Positions 10,932-23,200 of a DNA stretch of 64,000 nt are shown one piece after another (position 1 is the first letter of the stretch; each line of letters opens with the position of its first letter). The position numbers and the translations under genes are program-made. The stretch lies in the NCBI RefSeq assembly GCF_010015585.1, contig NW_022985076.1, forward strand, positions 186,001 to 250,000, in the 5' to 3' direction. The DNA is from Eremomyces bilateralis CBS 781.70. Lineage: Eukaryota; Ascomycota; Dothideomycetes; Eremomycetales; Eremomycetaceae. The notes beneath the pieces are model-generated. The model was not told the DNA's origin. It saw only the letters and a list, made by a program, of their open reading frames with translations, and made no database searches.

Positions 10932-11539
10932 AGTGGGGGTTGGGAGGCAGTTTGTGAGTCCGGTTGTTACAGTTTACGGCAGTGGAGTTGGGAGGCAGAT
11001 CGAGCTGGGGCGTTTAGGGGGTATGGTTGCTTGTCGATATTGCGAGATACAGAGTATCGGAGGATGTCGATGGATATGTTGGGACGAATGGGTACCTTTC
11101 ATTGTAGAAACTGAGCTATCATACTATCATTTCACCGAGGAGCCGTTGACCGTATCCCTGATTTAATGATTTTAGCTGCAGTACTTAATCTTTGAATCTA
11201 ATTGCCGTACTAACCACCAACGGACTACGGGAACTCCCGTCGTGCATCAGAATCGCCCTGACCGCCCCTGACATACGGTTCCGTAAATACTTCCGTTCCT
11301 GGCTCTGAGGCGCTGAGGCCGCAATCCTGAGCCAACAACATCATATCATGAAGCTGTAGGCGTGCGGGATGGACTTATCCGCATACGTGGAACGAAAATA
11401 TGCATATCGTTTAATGTAATTGTCAGGGAAAGATAAGACTAACGATTATACCCGCTGACCTTGTCATACCATGTAGAAATGCGGGAGATTCTCAGTTTCT
11501 ACACCGCGCAAAGGTTCTCCTTGAGTCAGCAACATCACG
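10932..11539. other. Intergenic region upstream of NPR2
   Basis: This stretch holds the 3' end of the preceding gene and the NPR2 promoter. I see no gene and no clear regulatory motif in it. Confidence 0.5.
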
Positions 11540-13184
11540 ATGATCAAGGCAGTCTTCTTCACGAGGTTCCATGAGACCAAAGGTGATTAACCCTAAATCA
11601 TAATATTTTTAAAAGTCTGACTTTGCCAGGCTCTCGCGTTCTTCATCAAGTCCCAGCTGGGGCCATTGTCCCATTCACCGACTCCCCTTCCGCGTCGTTC
11701 ATCAATGGCGAAAACCACCCGCCTCCATCGCCTCGCCAGGCACCATTATTTGACTTCAACTCCATCTCAGAGTACATCATCCCGCGCCCCCCCTTCTGCG
11801 ACCGGCCGCTCACCATCTGCATCAACAAACTGCGGATCGTCAGCCATCCGGTGTGCATCGATGACCTGGCGCGATATGACCGGAAGATCTACATCTTCAA
11901 CTTCGCGGTCGTCATCGAGGAGGATGTGGAGATGAGCGGGTACGTCAGCGTGGTGCGGAAGTTGGCGCGGCTGTTTCGGAACCTGGAGGAGATGAATGGG
12001 TTCTTGTCGAAGGAGGAGGAGGTGGTGGAGGAGTCGGATCGGAGCGGGTTGGCGGGGAGAAGAGGGAGGGGGAAGGTGTATGCGCTTTGTGAGATGATTA
12101 TGGAAGATCTGAACAATTATTGCGAGTGCATGATACCCATAGGTCAGGAATCCCCTTCAACTGAGTTTATAGCAACCCCTACTAACCGTATGCAGATGAC
12201 GCCAATACCGTCAATCTAAAGCTCTTCCCTCCACAACCACCCCCACCTCCTGTCCCGTCCTACGTCGTCCCCCTACTCACCATCACGCTCCCCCATCAGA
12301 CGATTTCTACTGACCTAACCCTCCTCCGTATCCTCCCCTCCATCAACGGCATCAACAGCGTCGCTCGCATCGCCGATCTCGCGGACGTCGATCTCTCTCT
12401 TACCCGCAAAGCTATCCAGCATCTCCTGTACTACGGCTGCGTCCTCCTACTAGACATCTTCCAATTCGGCGCCACCTACGCGCCCACCTCAGAGATCTCC
12501 TCCCTCGTCGAGGACGACGACATGGTTCAAGAAGGCATCAATTACATCACCGTCCCGGACCCCGACTCCCTCTCCTTCCCCAGCCGGATCAACTCCTCCG
12601 ATCGACTCAGTCCCTCCCGCAGCGGCAGTGACGCCGACTCCACCGCCCCCAGCTCCCCACCGCACGGTCAGCCTTCACTCTTCGACCCGAACGGAATCTC
12701 CAAGCCGTTAGACCCCACAATGCTCATCCAGCTGTACACCTCGCTGGGCCAGGGCAAGACGCTGCGCACGTGGGTCGTGGAGCACGAAGAGCTCCTCCGT
12801 GGTCTCGACGTCCGCCGCCTGATCACCTTCGGCATCATCAAGGGGTTCCTCTACCGCGTGCACAAATACGTCGTCGCGACTGGCGCGTCGGGGCGGGGGG
12901 AGTGGGGCAACGGCCGGGGAGGACGGGCGTATGCACAGACCGCGCTGGATGCAATCGACAGTCGGGCGACGAGTGTGGTGAGGGGGTTCGCGACGCCGGG
13001 GGGCACTCGGGAGAATGGGCACGGAGGGGCGGCAGGGAGTTTGGGGATGGGGTTGCCGTTGGCGAAGTATGTGGATGGGACGCATTGCTTGGATGAGACT
13101 TGCACAGAGTTGAGGATGGGGGAGAAGGAGGTGATGGGAAGGTTGAGGGAGGCGTTTGGGGAGATTGTGGTTATACATCGGTGA
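11540..13184 (+). CDS. NPR2: Nitrogen permease regulator 2 (NPRL2/SEACIT-GATOR1 subunit)
   Basis: Subunit of the GATOR1/SEACIT complex, which restrains TORC1 when amino acids are scarce, at the vacuole surface. A 43-nt first exon at 11540-11582 encodes MIKAVFFTRFHETK, which a simple frame search misses. It is followed by exons 11630-12142 and 12196-13184. All junctions close in frame to 514 residues, typical for the family. Family blocks visible are GSRVLHQVPAGAI, the YIIPRPPFCDR strand, CINKLRIVSHPVCI, FNFAVVIEE and the helix ending EMIMEDLNNYCECMIPI. Exon 3 continues with DDANTVNLKLFPP and a segment around VARIADLADVDLSLTRKAIQHLLYYG, typical of the winged-helix part. The C-terminus includes a Ser/Pro-rich insert before residues 300-320. 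Confidence 0.9.
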
Positions 13185-13417
13185 TGTACCTGGTTTACAA
13201 TTGGAAGGCTTTCACTTTCGAGAGAATGAGTATCGGTCCTGATTAGTATTGTAGTGGTGCTGGAATCATGCTGGCAGGCTGGTTAACAGGTATTGTTCCT
13301 GCACGCCTTATCGATAAGAAGCTTCGACGTAGATCTTCTGTGGCAAGGGAAAGTTAATGACCAGTTCCATCCATTCCAATTTCGCTTTCTAATTAATACA
13401 ACCAGCAAGCTGTCACA

Positions 13418-15077
13418 ATGTCTCTACCATCAAGATGGATGTTCCGAATATCACGGCTGGCTTCAACCCAAGCACCCTCACTAGCATCCCGACGTATCCG
13501 ACCTCGACCCTTTCTCCCTTCACCGACTGTCACCCGAACCCTAACATCCACCCCACCAAGGCGTCAACAGCCTCCAACTGATGACCCAAGCAAAACAGAG
13601 CCGAAACCCTCCCTCTCCGACGCCCTCCGCGATGATGCCTCCTCGGGGCAATCCCGCCTCCTCGGCACTGTCCACACGCACTACACCCCCCACGGCGTCC
13701 TGCAACCGGACCACCCAGCGGCCAGAATCCTCGAGAACTCCTCGATCGTCATCCAACGGCAGCTGGAGATGATGAACGTGGTGTTGGGGTTCGAGCAGGC
13801 GAACGAGTACGTGATCCATGATCCGGAGGGGAACCATATCGGGTATATCCTCGAGACGGGGGGCGGGATCGGGAAGGGGATCACGCGGCAGATGATGCGG
13901 ACGCATCGGAGTTTTACGTCGCATATTTTGGATCGGACAGGGAAGGAAGTTCTGCGGGTAGGGCCTACGCCAACACTCATACATTGAACAGATGCTAATC
14001 CGCTGCTAGATCCACCGACCCATCAAACTCATCAAATCCCGCATCTCCATCCACGACGCCTTCACCCCCTCTGACCCCTCCCTCCCCGGCCCCGACCCCA
14101 CTACCACATCCCTCACCCCCGGCCAACACCTCACCTCCCCCCAAATCTCCCCCTCCCCCCTCTCCTCCCTGCCCATCATCGGCGAAGCCCAATCCGAATG
14201 GGCGCCTCTCCGCCGCAAATACCATCTCTTCCACCACCACTCGGCGCCCGCAGGGCCCGGCGAGTTCGCGCAGTTCGCTTCTATCAACGAGGCGTTCCTC
14301 TCATGGAGCTTCATGCTGCGCGACGAGGACGGGCGGGTGATCGGCAACGTCGACCGGAATTGGGCGGGGTTAGGACGGGAGTTCCTCACGGATACAGGCG
14401 TGTATGTGTTACGCATGGACGCTGCTGCGGAGGAGGCGGCCGCAGGCACGGCGCAGGAGGGAGTAGAGAAGTCGGGGCCGCCCGCAGACGTGCCGACGCT
14501 GTCGCTGGATCAGCGCGCCATCATGCTCGCGACAGCGGTGAGCATCGACTTCGACTACTTCTCGCGGAGTCGTGGCGGGTTCATGCCATTTCCGATGTTC
14601 TGGGGGTCGTCGGAGGCGGGCACGGTGGGGGGTGCGGCTGGTGGTGCTGCGGGCGCGGCGGGCGCGGGTGAGGCGGCGACGGGGGCGGTGGTGGGGGCGG
14701 GGGCGCGAGGAGTTGGAGGGGTTGGAGGGGCGGCGGGGGGGATGGGAGAGGGGGCTATGATGGGAGCGGGAGGGGCGGCAGTGTATGAGACGATGCAGGG
14801 AGGGCGGGGGGCGGGAGGGGTGGCGGCAGCGGAGCAGGGGAACGCGCCGCCGGGACAAACGTTTGATGATGCGAGTCCGCAGGGCGGGCAGGACGGAGAG
14901 AGTAGTCTGTGGGCGGATGATCCACCGGATCAGAACGTGCAGGATCCGTGGGGGGAGAAGAGTGATCCTTGGTCGGGTCAGGATGACCCGTATCAGCAGC
15001 AGGATGGAGGAGAGAGCGGGGAATCGGGTGGTGGTGAAGGGGGATTCTCGTTCTGGGATTTCTTCGGGGACGAGTGA
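13418..15077 (+). CDS. Phospholipid scramblase family protein, AIM25-like
   Basis: Member of the scramblase family (Pfam Scramblase), similar in layout to yeast Aim25. Two exons, 13418-13957 and 14010-15077, joined at GTAGGG...GCTAG in phase 0, give 535 residues. The N-terminus is basic and rich in Ser and Arg (MFRISRLASTQAPSLASRR...), fitting a mitochondrial targeting sequence. The core has ENSSIVIQRQLEMMNVVLGFEQAN, an IGYILETGGG strand, then THRSFTSHILDRTGKEVLR and IHRPIKL. The later half carries FLSWSFMLRDEDGRVIGNVDRN and the helix DQRAIMLATAVSIDFDYFSR. The last 190 residues are a Gly/Ala then Gln/Asp-rich low-complexity tail ending WDFFGDE. Whether it moves lipids itself is unproven for this branch. 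Confidence 0.88.
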
Positions 15078-15502
15078 CCGATCATCGAGTCGGGTTGTAT
15101 CATCATGTAGATTACTATATACCTTATAGAGGATTGGCTACTCCCAATATTTTTTGACAATGCGGCGATTCGAGGGAGAGCTCCGCTGCGCATGGGGGGG
15201 GATATCAATTCAGTCAAGCTGGGTGTATAAATCTTGGCGTTTTGAGATATCCCACCATCTCCATTCTCCAGCGATCACAGTCGGGTACTCCGGATGTAAG
15301 TTGCATCTCCAAAGTCGACCTTTACTCTTTAAAGTTTAATCATCGAACCCCAATTCTCCACCGAAAGCGGCCGCTCCCGAGCAGTATATGTACCTATAAC
15401 CTAACGACCAATCTGAACGACCTGTCCTCTTCCCACACCAAACCTCCATCCCACCATCCACCTCCTCCAAACCCCCCTCACCCCCTCACCACCACCGCCA
15501 CC

Positions 15503-16100
15503 ATGTCCTCCGTCGCCCAAAAACGCCTCCTCTCCGAATACAAGACCCTCACGAACGAGCCGCCCGAAGGCATCACGGCCGGCCCCGTCAACGAGGACGA
15601 CATCTTCGTCTGGGAGGCGCTCATCCAAGGGCCCGAGGGCACGCCGTTCGAGGGTGGCGTGTTTCCCGCGGAGCTGAAGTTTCCCAAGGACTATCCGCTC
15701 GCGCCGCCGACAATGAAGTTTACGTGTGATATGTGGCATCCGAATGGTATGAGTACAAGGGGTTTCTACCGTCGGCTGTCCGATTGCTGGGCACCACCGC
15801 TTCTGTACAACAGGTTCGAGGAGCGCATAGCTAACTTCCGTCTCAGTCTACGCCAACGGCATGGTCTGCATCTCGATCCTCCACGCGCCGGGCGACGATC
15901 CCAACCACTACGAGCACGCGTCGGAGCGGTGGTCGCCGATCCAGTCGGTGGAGAAGATCCTGATCTCGGTCATGTCGATGCTGGCGGAGCCGAATGACGA
16001 GTCGCCGGCGAACGTGGACGCGGCGCGCATGTGGCGCGAGCGGCGGGAGGAGTATGTGGGTATTGTGAGGGCGAATGTGAGGAAGGGGTTAGGGCTTTGA
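15503..16100 (+). CDS. UBC7: Ubiquitin-conjugating enzyme E2 UBC7 (UBE2G2 type)
   Basis: E2 enzyme of ER-associated degradation, which works with Hrd1/Doa10-type ligases at the ER surface. Exons 15503-15746 and 15847-16100 give 165 residues, exactly the length of yeast Ubc7. The intron runs from GTATGA to CTCAG. Visible features are the start [16 protein letters not shown], the [12 protein letters not shown] strand, the [10 protein letters not shown] and MWHPN motif, and the catalytic Cys89 in GMVCISIL. The acidic insert [17 protein letters not shown] that marks the Ubc7/UBE2G family follows the cysteine. The end is KGLGL, also as in the family. The start has a good context, CCACCATGTC. Confidence 0.95.
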
Positions 16101-17420
16101 GGGGAGGGAGGGGAGGGGGTGCTGGGGGGAGGACGAGGTTTGGGGTGGATTTATGGTCGAGATGCATTTGCGGAAGGCGTTTGTGGACGGTTAGTGGAGC
16201 GTTCAACATACATATCATAGAGCTTGTCCAAGGCATATATCACTGGTCCTGTTCTACGACGGAGTACCTACCTATTAGTCAGTCTCATTAGGTAGCTGGC
16301 CTGCTGCTGTGCCGGTGCAGACTGTAGACGGTAGACTGTAGACTGTACTCCGTAGACTGTGGACACTAGCTAGACTGTAGACTCCTGTCGTCCAACCAAG
16401 GGACGGCTTACAAGTTACAACGGCATATCCTTACCCAATATGGAATAATGCCTGACATGAGATTAAACAAAGATCTAGATACGGAACACACAGGCATCCC
16501 TCTCCCTGGCACAGCAGTACCTCTCTACTCAGCTAGTAAATAAGAAAAGTAAGAGAATTGGGATTGGATAGGCATCCCGATTCTCATCAGAAAAGGGGCT
16601 TTGCCGCCTGTGCGCTACCAGTCTGCAACAGACTTACAGTGCTTACTACTGTCACTAAACTAGTTCTATTAGTTACTGGTAAGTGGTATCAGTTATGGGT
16701 AATGGAATCCTGGAGTCCTAGTGATCCCGAGCACGGAGTACGCAGTACTAGGGATCCGCCCTCGAGTGAGAACAGGGAGAATTCACGTTGCCATGGTGAG
16801 AATCGATGGGAGTCGACTCTTCAATCCACGAGAATACTCTAACTAGCGATAATTGAAGTCCAAATAGTAAAATCGATGGTAGGACCGTAGTCCGTAGGAG
16901 AGCTTAGGCCGTAGATCGTCCGTCCCAATTAATTAATAGCCCTGCACCAACGGAGCCACCAACGCCTCAGTCTTGAAACTCCAAGCTTTTAGACGTATTT
17001 CAGAAATTAAGCACTTCCATCCCCTTTTACGGCTTAGCTCGCTGCACCCAGGCGTGAATAAGTTCGACTCGGTGGTTCGTTGGAGCCGAATCGACGGAAC
17101 GCAGGATCGGAAAATTTGATACCCGGGAATTCCATGATTAAATGACTGTGTAATCGCCTGCGGGCGTATCCTCAACTACGTTCCAAACATCGCCGCTGTC
17201 CCAAACCCCAATGCTAATGCTCCATCCTTCGAACGTCCACCCTCACCTCCAGATCTCCCATTCCTATTAACCCTCAGTGTCCTCGACGAACCCGTTCCAT
17301 CACCGAACAATGGTCTAGCCTCCCTCCCTCGCCGGAGTTCGAATCCAGCGCTTCCTCGCGCATCTCCCTCCCTTCCTCGTTCAGCCCCGATCCCAAGCTG
17401 AGCGCTCCTCCACGAAACCG
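16101..17420. other. Intergenic region with degenerate short repeats
   Basis: About 1.3 kb without a convincing gene. It contains a run of imperfect TAGACTG repeats near 16319-16384, a TACTCCGTA nonamer at 16346-16354 and related fragments near 16256 and 16734. The last 250 bp lie upstream of the next start codon and are richer in C and T, as fungal promoters often are. Confidence 0.5.
16319..16384. repeat. Imperfect TAGACTG repeat cluster
   Basis: Six or so copies of TAGACTG or near variants, irregularly spaced over 66 bp. It looks like a decayed simple repeat. Confidence 0.6.
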
Positions 17421-18742
17421 ATGCTCTTCCCCCAGATCCGCGGGTCCGCGCCCCTCCGCGTTGGCAGCGCCTCCATCTACCCACACCACATCCTCGGCGT
17501 CGCCGTGCTCCTCGTGTTCCTCCTCGCCCTCAACTTTGTGCACGCGCCCCCCTCCTTCTCCGACCTGCGCTCGACCGTTGTGTCCGCAGAGGAACCCCCT
17601 GACGCAGGCGGGACGCTCCCCCGTTACTGGAGCGTAACGGGGAAGAACTTCGAGGGTGCGGCAGAGGGGTATCGCAAGCCTCGGGGGCTGAAGATCGTGG
17701 GGTTGGTGTTTTATGGAAGGCCGGCGAGCGTGTCGATCCTAGACTGCTACCTAAAGCGCAACCTGGCGGAGAACGGCGGGTTCCTGGACGAGGTGATTTT
17801 CTTGGCGCGGACGAACAACAAGGAGGACCTGGCGTGGCTGGACGGGCTGCTGGCGACGACGAAGGCGTACCGGAAGCAGCCGGTGGTGCCGTTGGGGCGG
17901 GACTACTCCAACGCCTACGACCTGTGCGAGGACGACGTCATGTATATCAAGATCGACGACGACGTCGTGTTCATCGAGGATAGCGCCATCCCTAGCATCG
18001 TGCAGACGCGCCTCGAACACCCGGAGTACTACGTCGTCTCCGCTAACATCATTAATCAACCCTCCCTCTCCTGGGTCCACCTCCACCTCGGCACCATCCG
18101 GCCCTACATGCCCGAACTGCACTCCCCCCCCGGCGTGAACCTCTCCGCCCTCGACCCCACCTGGCGCGCCTCCGACCTCCCCCACTGGACCGGCCCCGAC
18201 AACTTCACCCTAACCGACACCTTCGCCCCCCCGTTCGCCGGGCACCGCTGGCTCCCCTGCTCCGAAGGCACGACGATCGACGGGATGCCGGCCAGCTCCA
18301 CGACCTACGACGCGTTCAGCCCGACGCTGTTCCACTGGACGATCGCGGCGCAGCTGCACTACTCGTTCTTCGAGCACCTGGAGAACAACGAGCTGTGGCG
18401 GTATAAGTTCCAGATGTGGGACTATAAGTATCGGCGGATGGGGATTCAGTTCATCGCGATTATGGGGAGGGATATCAATGCGGGGAAGCCGCTGCATTGG
18501 GATGATGAGTTTTATTTCTCGGAGGAGATGCCGAAGCGGTTGAAGCGACGTATGTTCTCCTCTCCTTCCCTCACCTGGTCCTCCCGATGACCGAGAATAC
18601 TGACCGCAACGCAGACGCCATAGTCGACGGCCGCGCCGTCGTCTCGCACTTCAGCTTCGGCCCCCAACGAGACGGCATTGCCATGTCTGACGCCCTCGAC
18701 CGCTACCGGGCCTACGCGAACGAAAATATTTGCCCCCAATGA
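17421..18742 (+). CDS. Type II membrane protein, putative glycosyltransferase
   Basis: Exons 17421-18549 and 18615-18742, joined at GTATGT...GCAG, give 418 residues. A short basic cytosolic tail is followed by a membrane anchor (HHILGVAVLLVFLLALNFV, residues 22-40) and a luminal domain. The domain contains GLKIVGLVFYGRPASVSIL and an acidic triplet in YIKIDDDVVFIED (Asp179-181), which resembles the metal-binding DXD of glycosyltransferases. A NIINQPSLSW block and a C-terminal GRAVVSHFSFGPQR block also stand out, the latter brought in by exon 2. Homologous hypothetical proteins occur widely in filamentous fungi as I recall. The enzymatic call rests on topology and the DDD motif only. Confidence 0.75.
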
Positions 18743-20247
18743 ATTCCCAAATTCTTCCCCTCCTGTATTTCCTTAGTGTTCTCATCCTCTATAACCGTCC
18801 CCTTCGTCCGGAGCGTGGTGTTCAATGGCTTCGAGGTTTCCATGAATAGAAAGATCGAGCTGGGCGTTCCGGGGGGGTTTTTGTTTTGTTTTTTGTGTTG
18901 AGCTGCGACGGCGACGACGACGTGGTGATGTTAACTACTTGCTGTACCTGTATTGATTATTGATTGATGTGCCGGGTTCGATCACAGATTATCGGCTAGA
19001 GTAACGCGAATTTCGGGTGGGAAGGCAGAACAACCTCTCTCTCTCCCTGTAGAAGACATGCGAAAGAGATTTAATGACCTGAATTTCCGATTTCTCTTTC
19101 CGATATGTCTCGTGTGAAAACTCCCGGCCCGAAAGACCGGGATCCTCAGCCCCCCCCTTTGAAACCCATCGACGTGCTTAGCCGCTGATATATCCATCGC
19201 CGGGCTCCCTGTTCCCGATTACGAGGTCCCTCTAACCAAAGGAACACCACCGGCTTCGTACCATGTTCCCGCGTCGCCCGGATCGACAGCCACCTGCATC
19301 CAGCTGCACCACGCTCTGCTCCCAACGCAACGCATATCTTATCTATAAGACTGACCTAGTGAAGGCGAGAAAGAAAGAAGGGGACTCCATCATGTGCAAC
19401 ATCATCTAACAATCCGATAGGAATCCGTGGTATGGGGTTATTCATCATCAGGTTGCTAATACGGAGCCGTCCATTGGCTGCTTCATATTGATGGTGCCCC
19501 TGACGGCTGGACCACATGTTGCAGGGAGCAGATTCGGAATTGGTCAATTGAAACATCATCACTATTGATATTAAATATTATTCCTAGGGGACTGGTATAT
19601 TTTTCTCGATGCATATTGGATTTGATGATTTCTTCGCTGTATACTCGTACTGCCATGGTCCATGGACATATATGTAGCTGGGATGTCCAGGAACCCAGTT
19701 GACTAGGTCATAGAGACATAGACCAGCTCCATCGGTCTTAAGCGGAGTTTGAGGGACGGAACATCGTGCACCCGACTCCGAGTCCAGTTACACGTGATCT
19801 CCTTGATCGACTCCGTGGTTCCTGCCTTCAGTTCAGTTGGTGGAGCTTGTCGCGATCCACTTTAGTGTGCGGATAACGCTGCGCTCTCTGCTGTGGTGCG
19901 TTCTCGGTGCTGCACGTAAACTCAATCTCGTCATCTCAATCACTCCTCCGGCTTGAGCTATTTCATTTTCACAGGACCCCAAAGCTACCAGTTGTTGCCT
20001 TCCATCCCCTCCATCGCCCGACTCGCCATATCCTGCAAAGTGGACATGCTTTGACCGTCGGGGCCCGGATCCGTTCCGCGACTGCGAGCTCCCAGCCAAC
20101 AGGTGACAAGTGCTTCACGCCCCTACAAAGCGCTTTTCACCCGCCCTCTGCGACCCTCGCCAGCATCTCGACCGCTAGATCGAGGCTAAGATCAGCTCAT
20201 GTCATTTACGATCATCTTAGGAACCATTTATCTACGCCCGTGACAAG
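18743..20247. other. Intergenic region upstream of SIN3
   Basis: About 1.5 kb with no supported gene. It should carry the 3' end of the preceding gene and the SIN3 promoter and leader. Short frames here lack conserved motifs. Confidence 0.5.
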
Positions 20248-23200
20248 ATGAATCCTTCCAGCCGAGAGGGTTGGTCCGTCAACCCGCCTCCGAGTGCGAA
20301 TGAGGCGCAACCGCCCAATTCAAGACCGATGGGTCCCTTTGGGTGAGTCGATAGGAGGCCATGGTTGGGTCACTGACAATAGGATACATTTGCTGACGGT
20401 GAATTTTGATAGGAGTGCCGGCGCATCGCAGCAACAATCACCGCCATCGTCCGCTCAGCAAGGACCTCCCACCCTACCTCCTCCAGGTATGATCTGCATT
20501 CATCCGATGATGAAATACTTGTCCACAAGTTCTAACCTTTCACTTTCCACAATGCAGGCTCATCGTATTTTCAACCGAGCAATAGCCTGCCACCGCTTTC
20601 CAACCTCGCGAGTGTCCAAGGGTCACCGGGCCGACCGCAAAGCTACAACCAAGAGGCGCCGTCCGGAAATCAAGGCCTCGGACAACCGTTAACCAGCTAC
20701 TCGCTCCCTCGCATCGATCAAGCCGTTCAACAGCACGCCGTCCCACCGAACATCCCAGATCGCGAACGAGAACGGGATCGCGACCCACAGAGGGACCCGC
20801 GTGACGCGGACATGGCCGACCGCCATATGGAGGACGTCTCCATGCGCGATGCCGAACAGCAGCGGGACCGCGAATTGCGCGAGCGGCAGCAACGCGAACT
20901 ACATCAGCCGGTCGCCGTGCCGCCGCATGTGCGCAGCATCCATGGTCCGAACGGGCTGCTCGGCAACGCGGCTCCTGGCAATGCGGGCAACGCTGCATCG
21001 ACGCCCATCCCCAACTCTGCGCCTCCGAGCGTGTATCCCGGCTCGCATATTGCCGCGTCTGCGCCGCCCTCTCAACAGCAGGCGTTGTCGGTCATGGCTG
21101 CGTATCCGCCTAACCTGCAGCAGGTGGCCGGAATGGGAGGGCAAGGGCAACAGCCTATTCTTAATGTATGTTGGTTCTAGGAATTTTTGTTAGGGAAGGC
21201 TAACCGGTCCTAGGATGCCCTCAGCTACTTAGATCAAGTCAAGGTCCAGTTCGTCGATAATCCAGACGTGTATAATCGCTTCTTGGACATCATGAAGGAC
21301 TTTAAGAGTGGAGCGTAAGTGATCCTGCCTGTGGATACTGATAATTCATGTGAAATGAGTCTTCTCTGGTGTTTTCTGTTTATTCTAGAATAATTACTGA
21401 CATGTGCTTCTTCACATAGCATCGACACACCTGGAGTCATCGATCGCGTATCCAACCTCTTCGCTGGCAACGCGAATCTTATCCAAGGTTTCAATACCTT
21501 TCTTCCTCCCGGTTACAAGATCGAGTGCGGCACAAGCGAAGATCCCAACGCCATCCGTGTCACAACTCCTATGGGAACCACTGTGTCTACCATGCCTCAA
21601 CCACGGCCAGCTGCAGACCAAAGACAAGTTTCTATGAACGGTGCCGGCCCGGTGCAGAACGACCGACAATATTACGACAGCCGAACGCCCGGAAACGCAT
21701 GGCAAGGTCCCCCCGGCAGCGCACCGGAAAACGCGTACAGTCCAAACGGCCCCCCCGCTGCAGCGGCTGCGTTTGGTGCTCCTGGTGGAGCAAACGCAAA
21801 TGTCGCAGCCGTTGATCCGCAACGCGAACAGCAAAATATCGCTGCGACTCCCGCACAAGATGCGAGGCAACTGCAAACTACCCCTGGGACTGGAGCATTT
21901 GGGAGACCGAATGTGCTCTCGCCTCCGAGAGCCATGGCTACACCTGTGGCAGCACAACAGATGAACGGGTTGGCCATGCAGCAAGGCGGAGTTGGTTCCG
22001 AGCGGAGGGGCCCGGTAGAGTTCAACCACGCCATCAGCTATGTCAATAAGATCAAGGTAAGCCAACCTCGCCCTCCCAAATTCCGACGACGGCAACACTA
22101 ACCTCCCCAGAATCGTTTCGCCACCCAACCCGACATCTATAAGCAATTCCTCGAAATCCTCCAAACCTACCAACGCGAATCCAAGCCCATCCAGGACGTC
22201 TACGCCCAAGTCACCAAGCTCTTCGAAACCGCCCCGGACCTCCTCGAGGATTTCAAGCAGTTCCTTCCCGAGTCCGCTGCCCACGCCCGTGCCGCCGCCG
22301 CTGCGAAGGCCGCTGCCGACGAGCAGGCCCCCGTGAGCAACATTCGCGGGGAGCAGGCATACCCCGCCGGTGCGACGCCGTTTCCTGTCCAGCAGCAGAC
22401 GCCGCGCGCCGAGCAGGGTAGGCTGCCGCCGGTGGGGAACTTTGCGCCGACACCGAGTGCGAATCGGGATAATAAAAGGAAAAGGGGCGGGGTGCAGCCG
22501 GTGGGGACGGTGGCAGCTGGGCAGGTTAGTACGGTGCAGGAGACGGGAGGACGAGGTACTGGGGCGGCCGCTGGGTTGTCAAAGGTACGTTGTGACGACT
22601 TTCTTCTAACACTTGTCTTACAAGTCGCGACTCTTCTTCATTCGTTTGGTATCCCTCACTTTGAGCGTGTGATTCCTGCTGTTTCTGTTGAGCGCGCTTC
22701 ATTGTCTTCTTGGCTGCTTGTTCTCGTCGCCTCTTTTGTCACTCCTGGCCCGGTATTTGGGCTAAGTCCGGATACTCATGTTCTTCTTTCGTTTTGCATT
22801 GCGTATAATCTCCCCCACTTCCAACCTGTCCATCACATATATGCTCTGCTCCACCCGCTGTATACCCTCCCCCCACCCCCGAATCGGCTTGAGTCATCCC
22901 AATGCCTCCGAAATCTACCAAAAGATCGAGACGCCTAAGCCTGAGGTCCGAAACCCTTCTTGCAGGAGTCAAGAAGCTCAAATGCTATGTCTCACAACGA
23001 GCTTCTCGTTTAAACGCTGCCATCAGCTACTCATCGCTATGCGGACTGTTACATGACCTAAAGCTGGAGTTACATTCATTTGGAGGCGCAATTCGCTAAC
23101 TCGGCTCCCTCGCAGAAAACCAAGCAAGCGCAGCCTGTCAGAGCTGCCGAGCCGTCAGCACCAGACGTCGCCCCAAGCCTCGTCCCAACTCTTCCTACGC

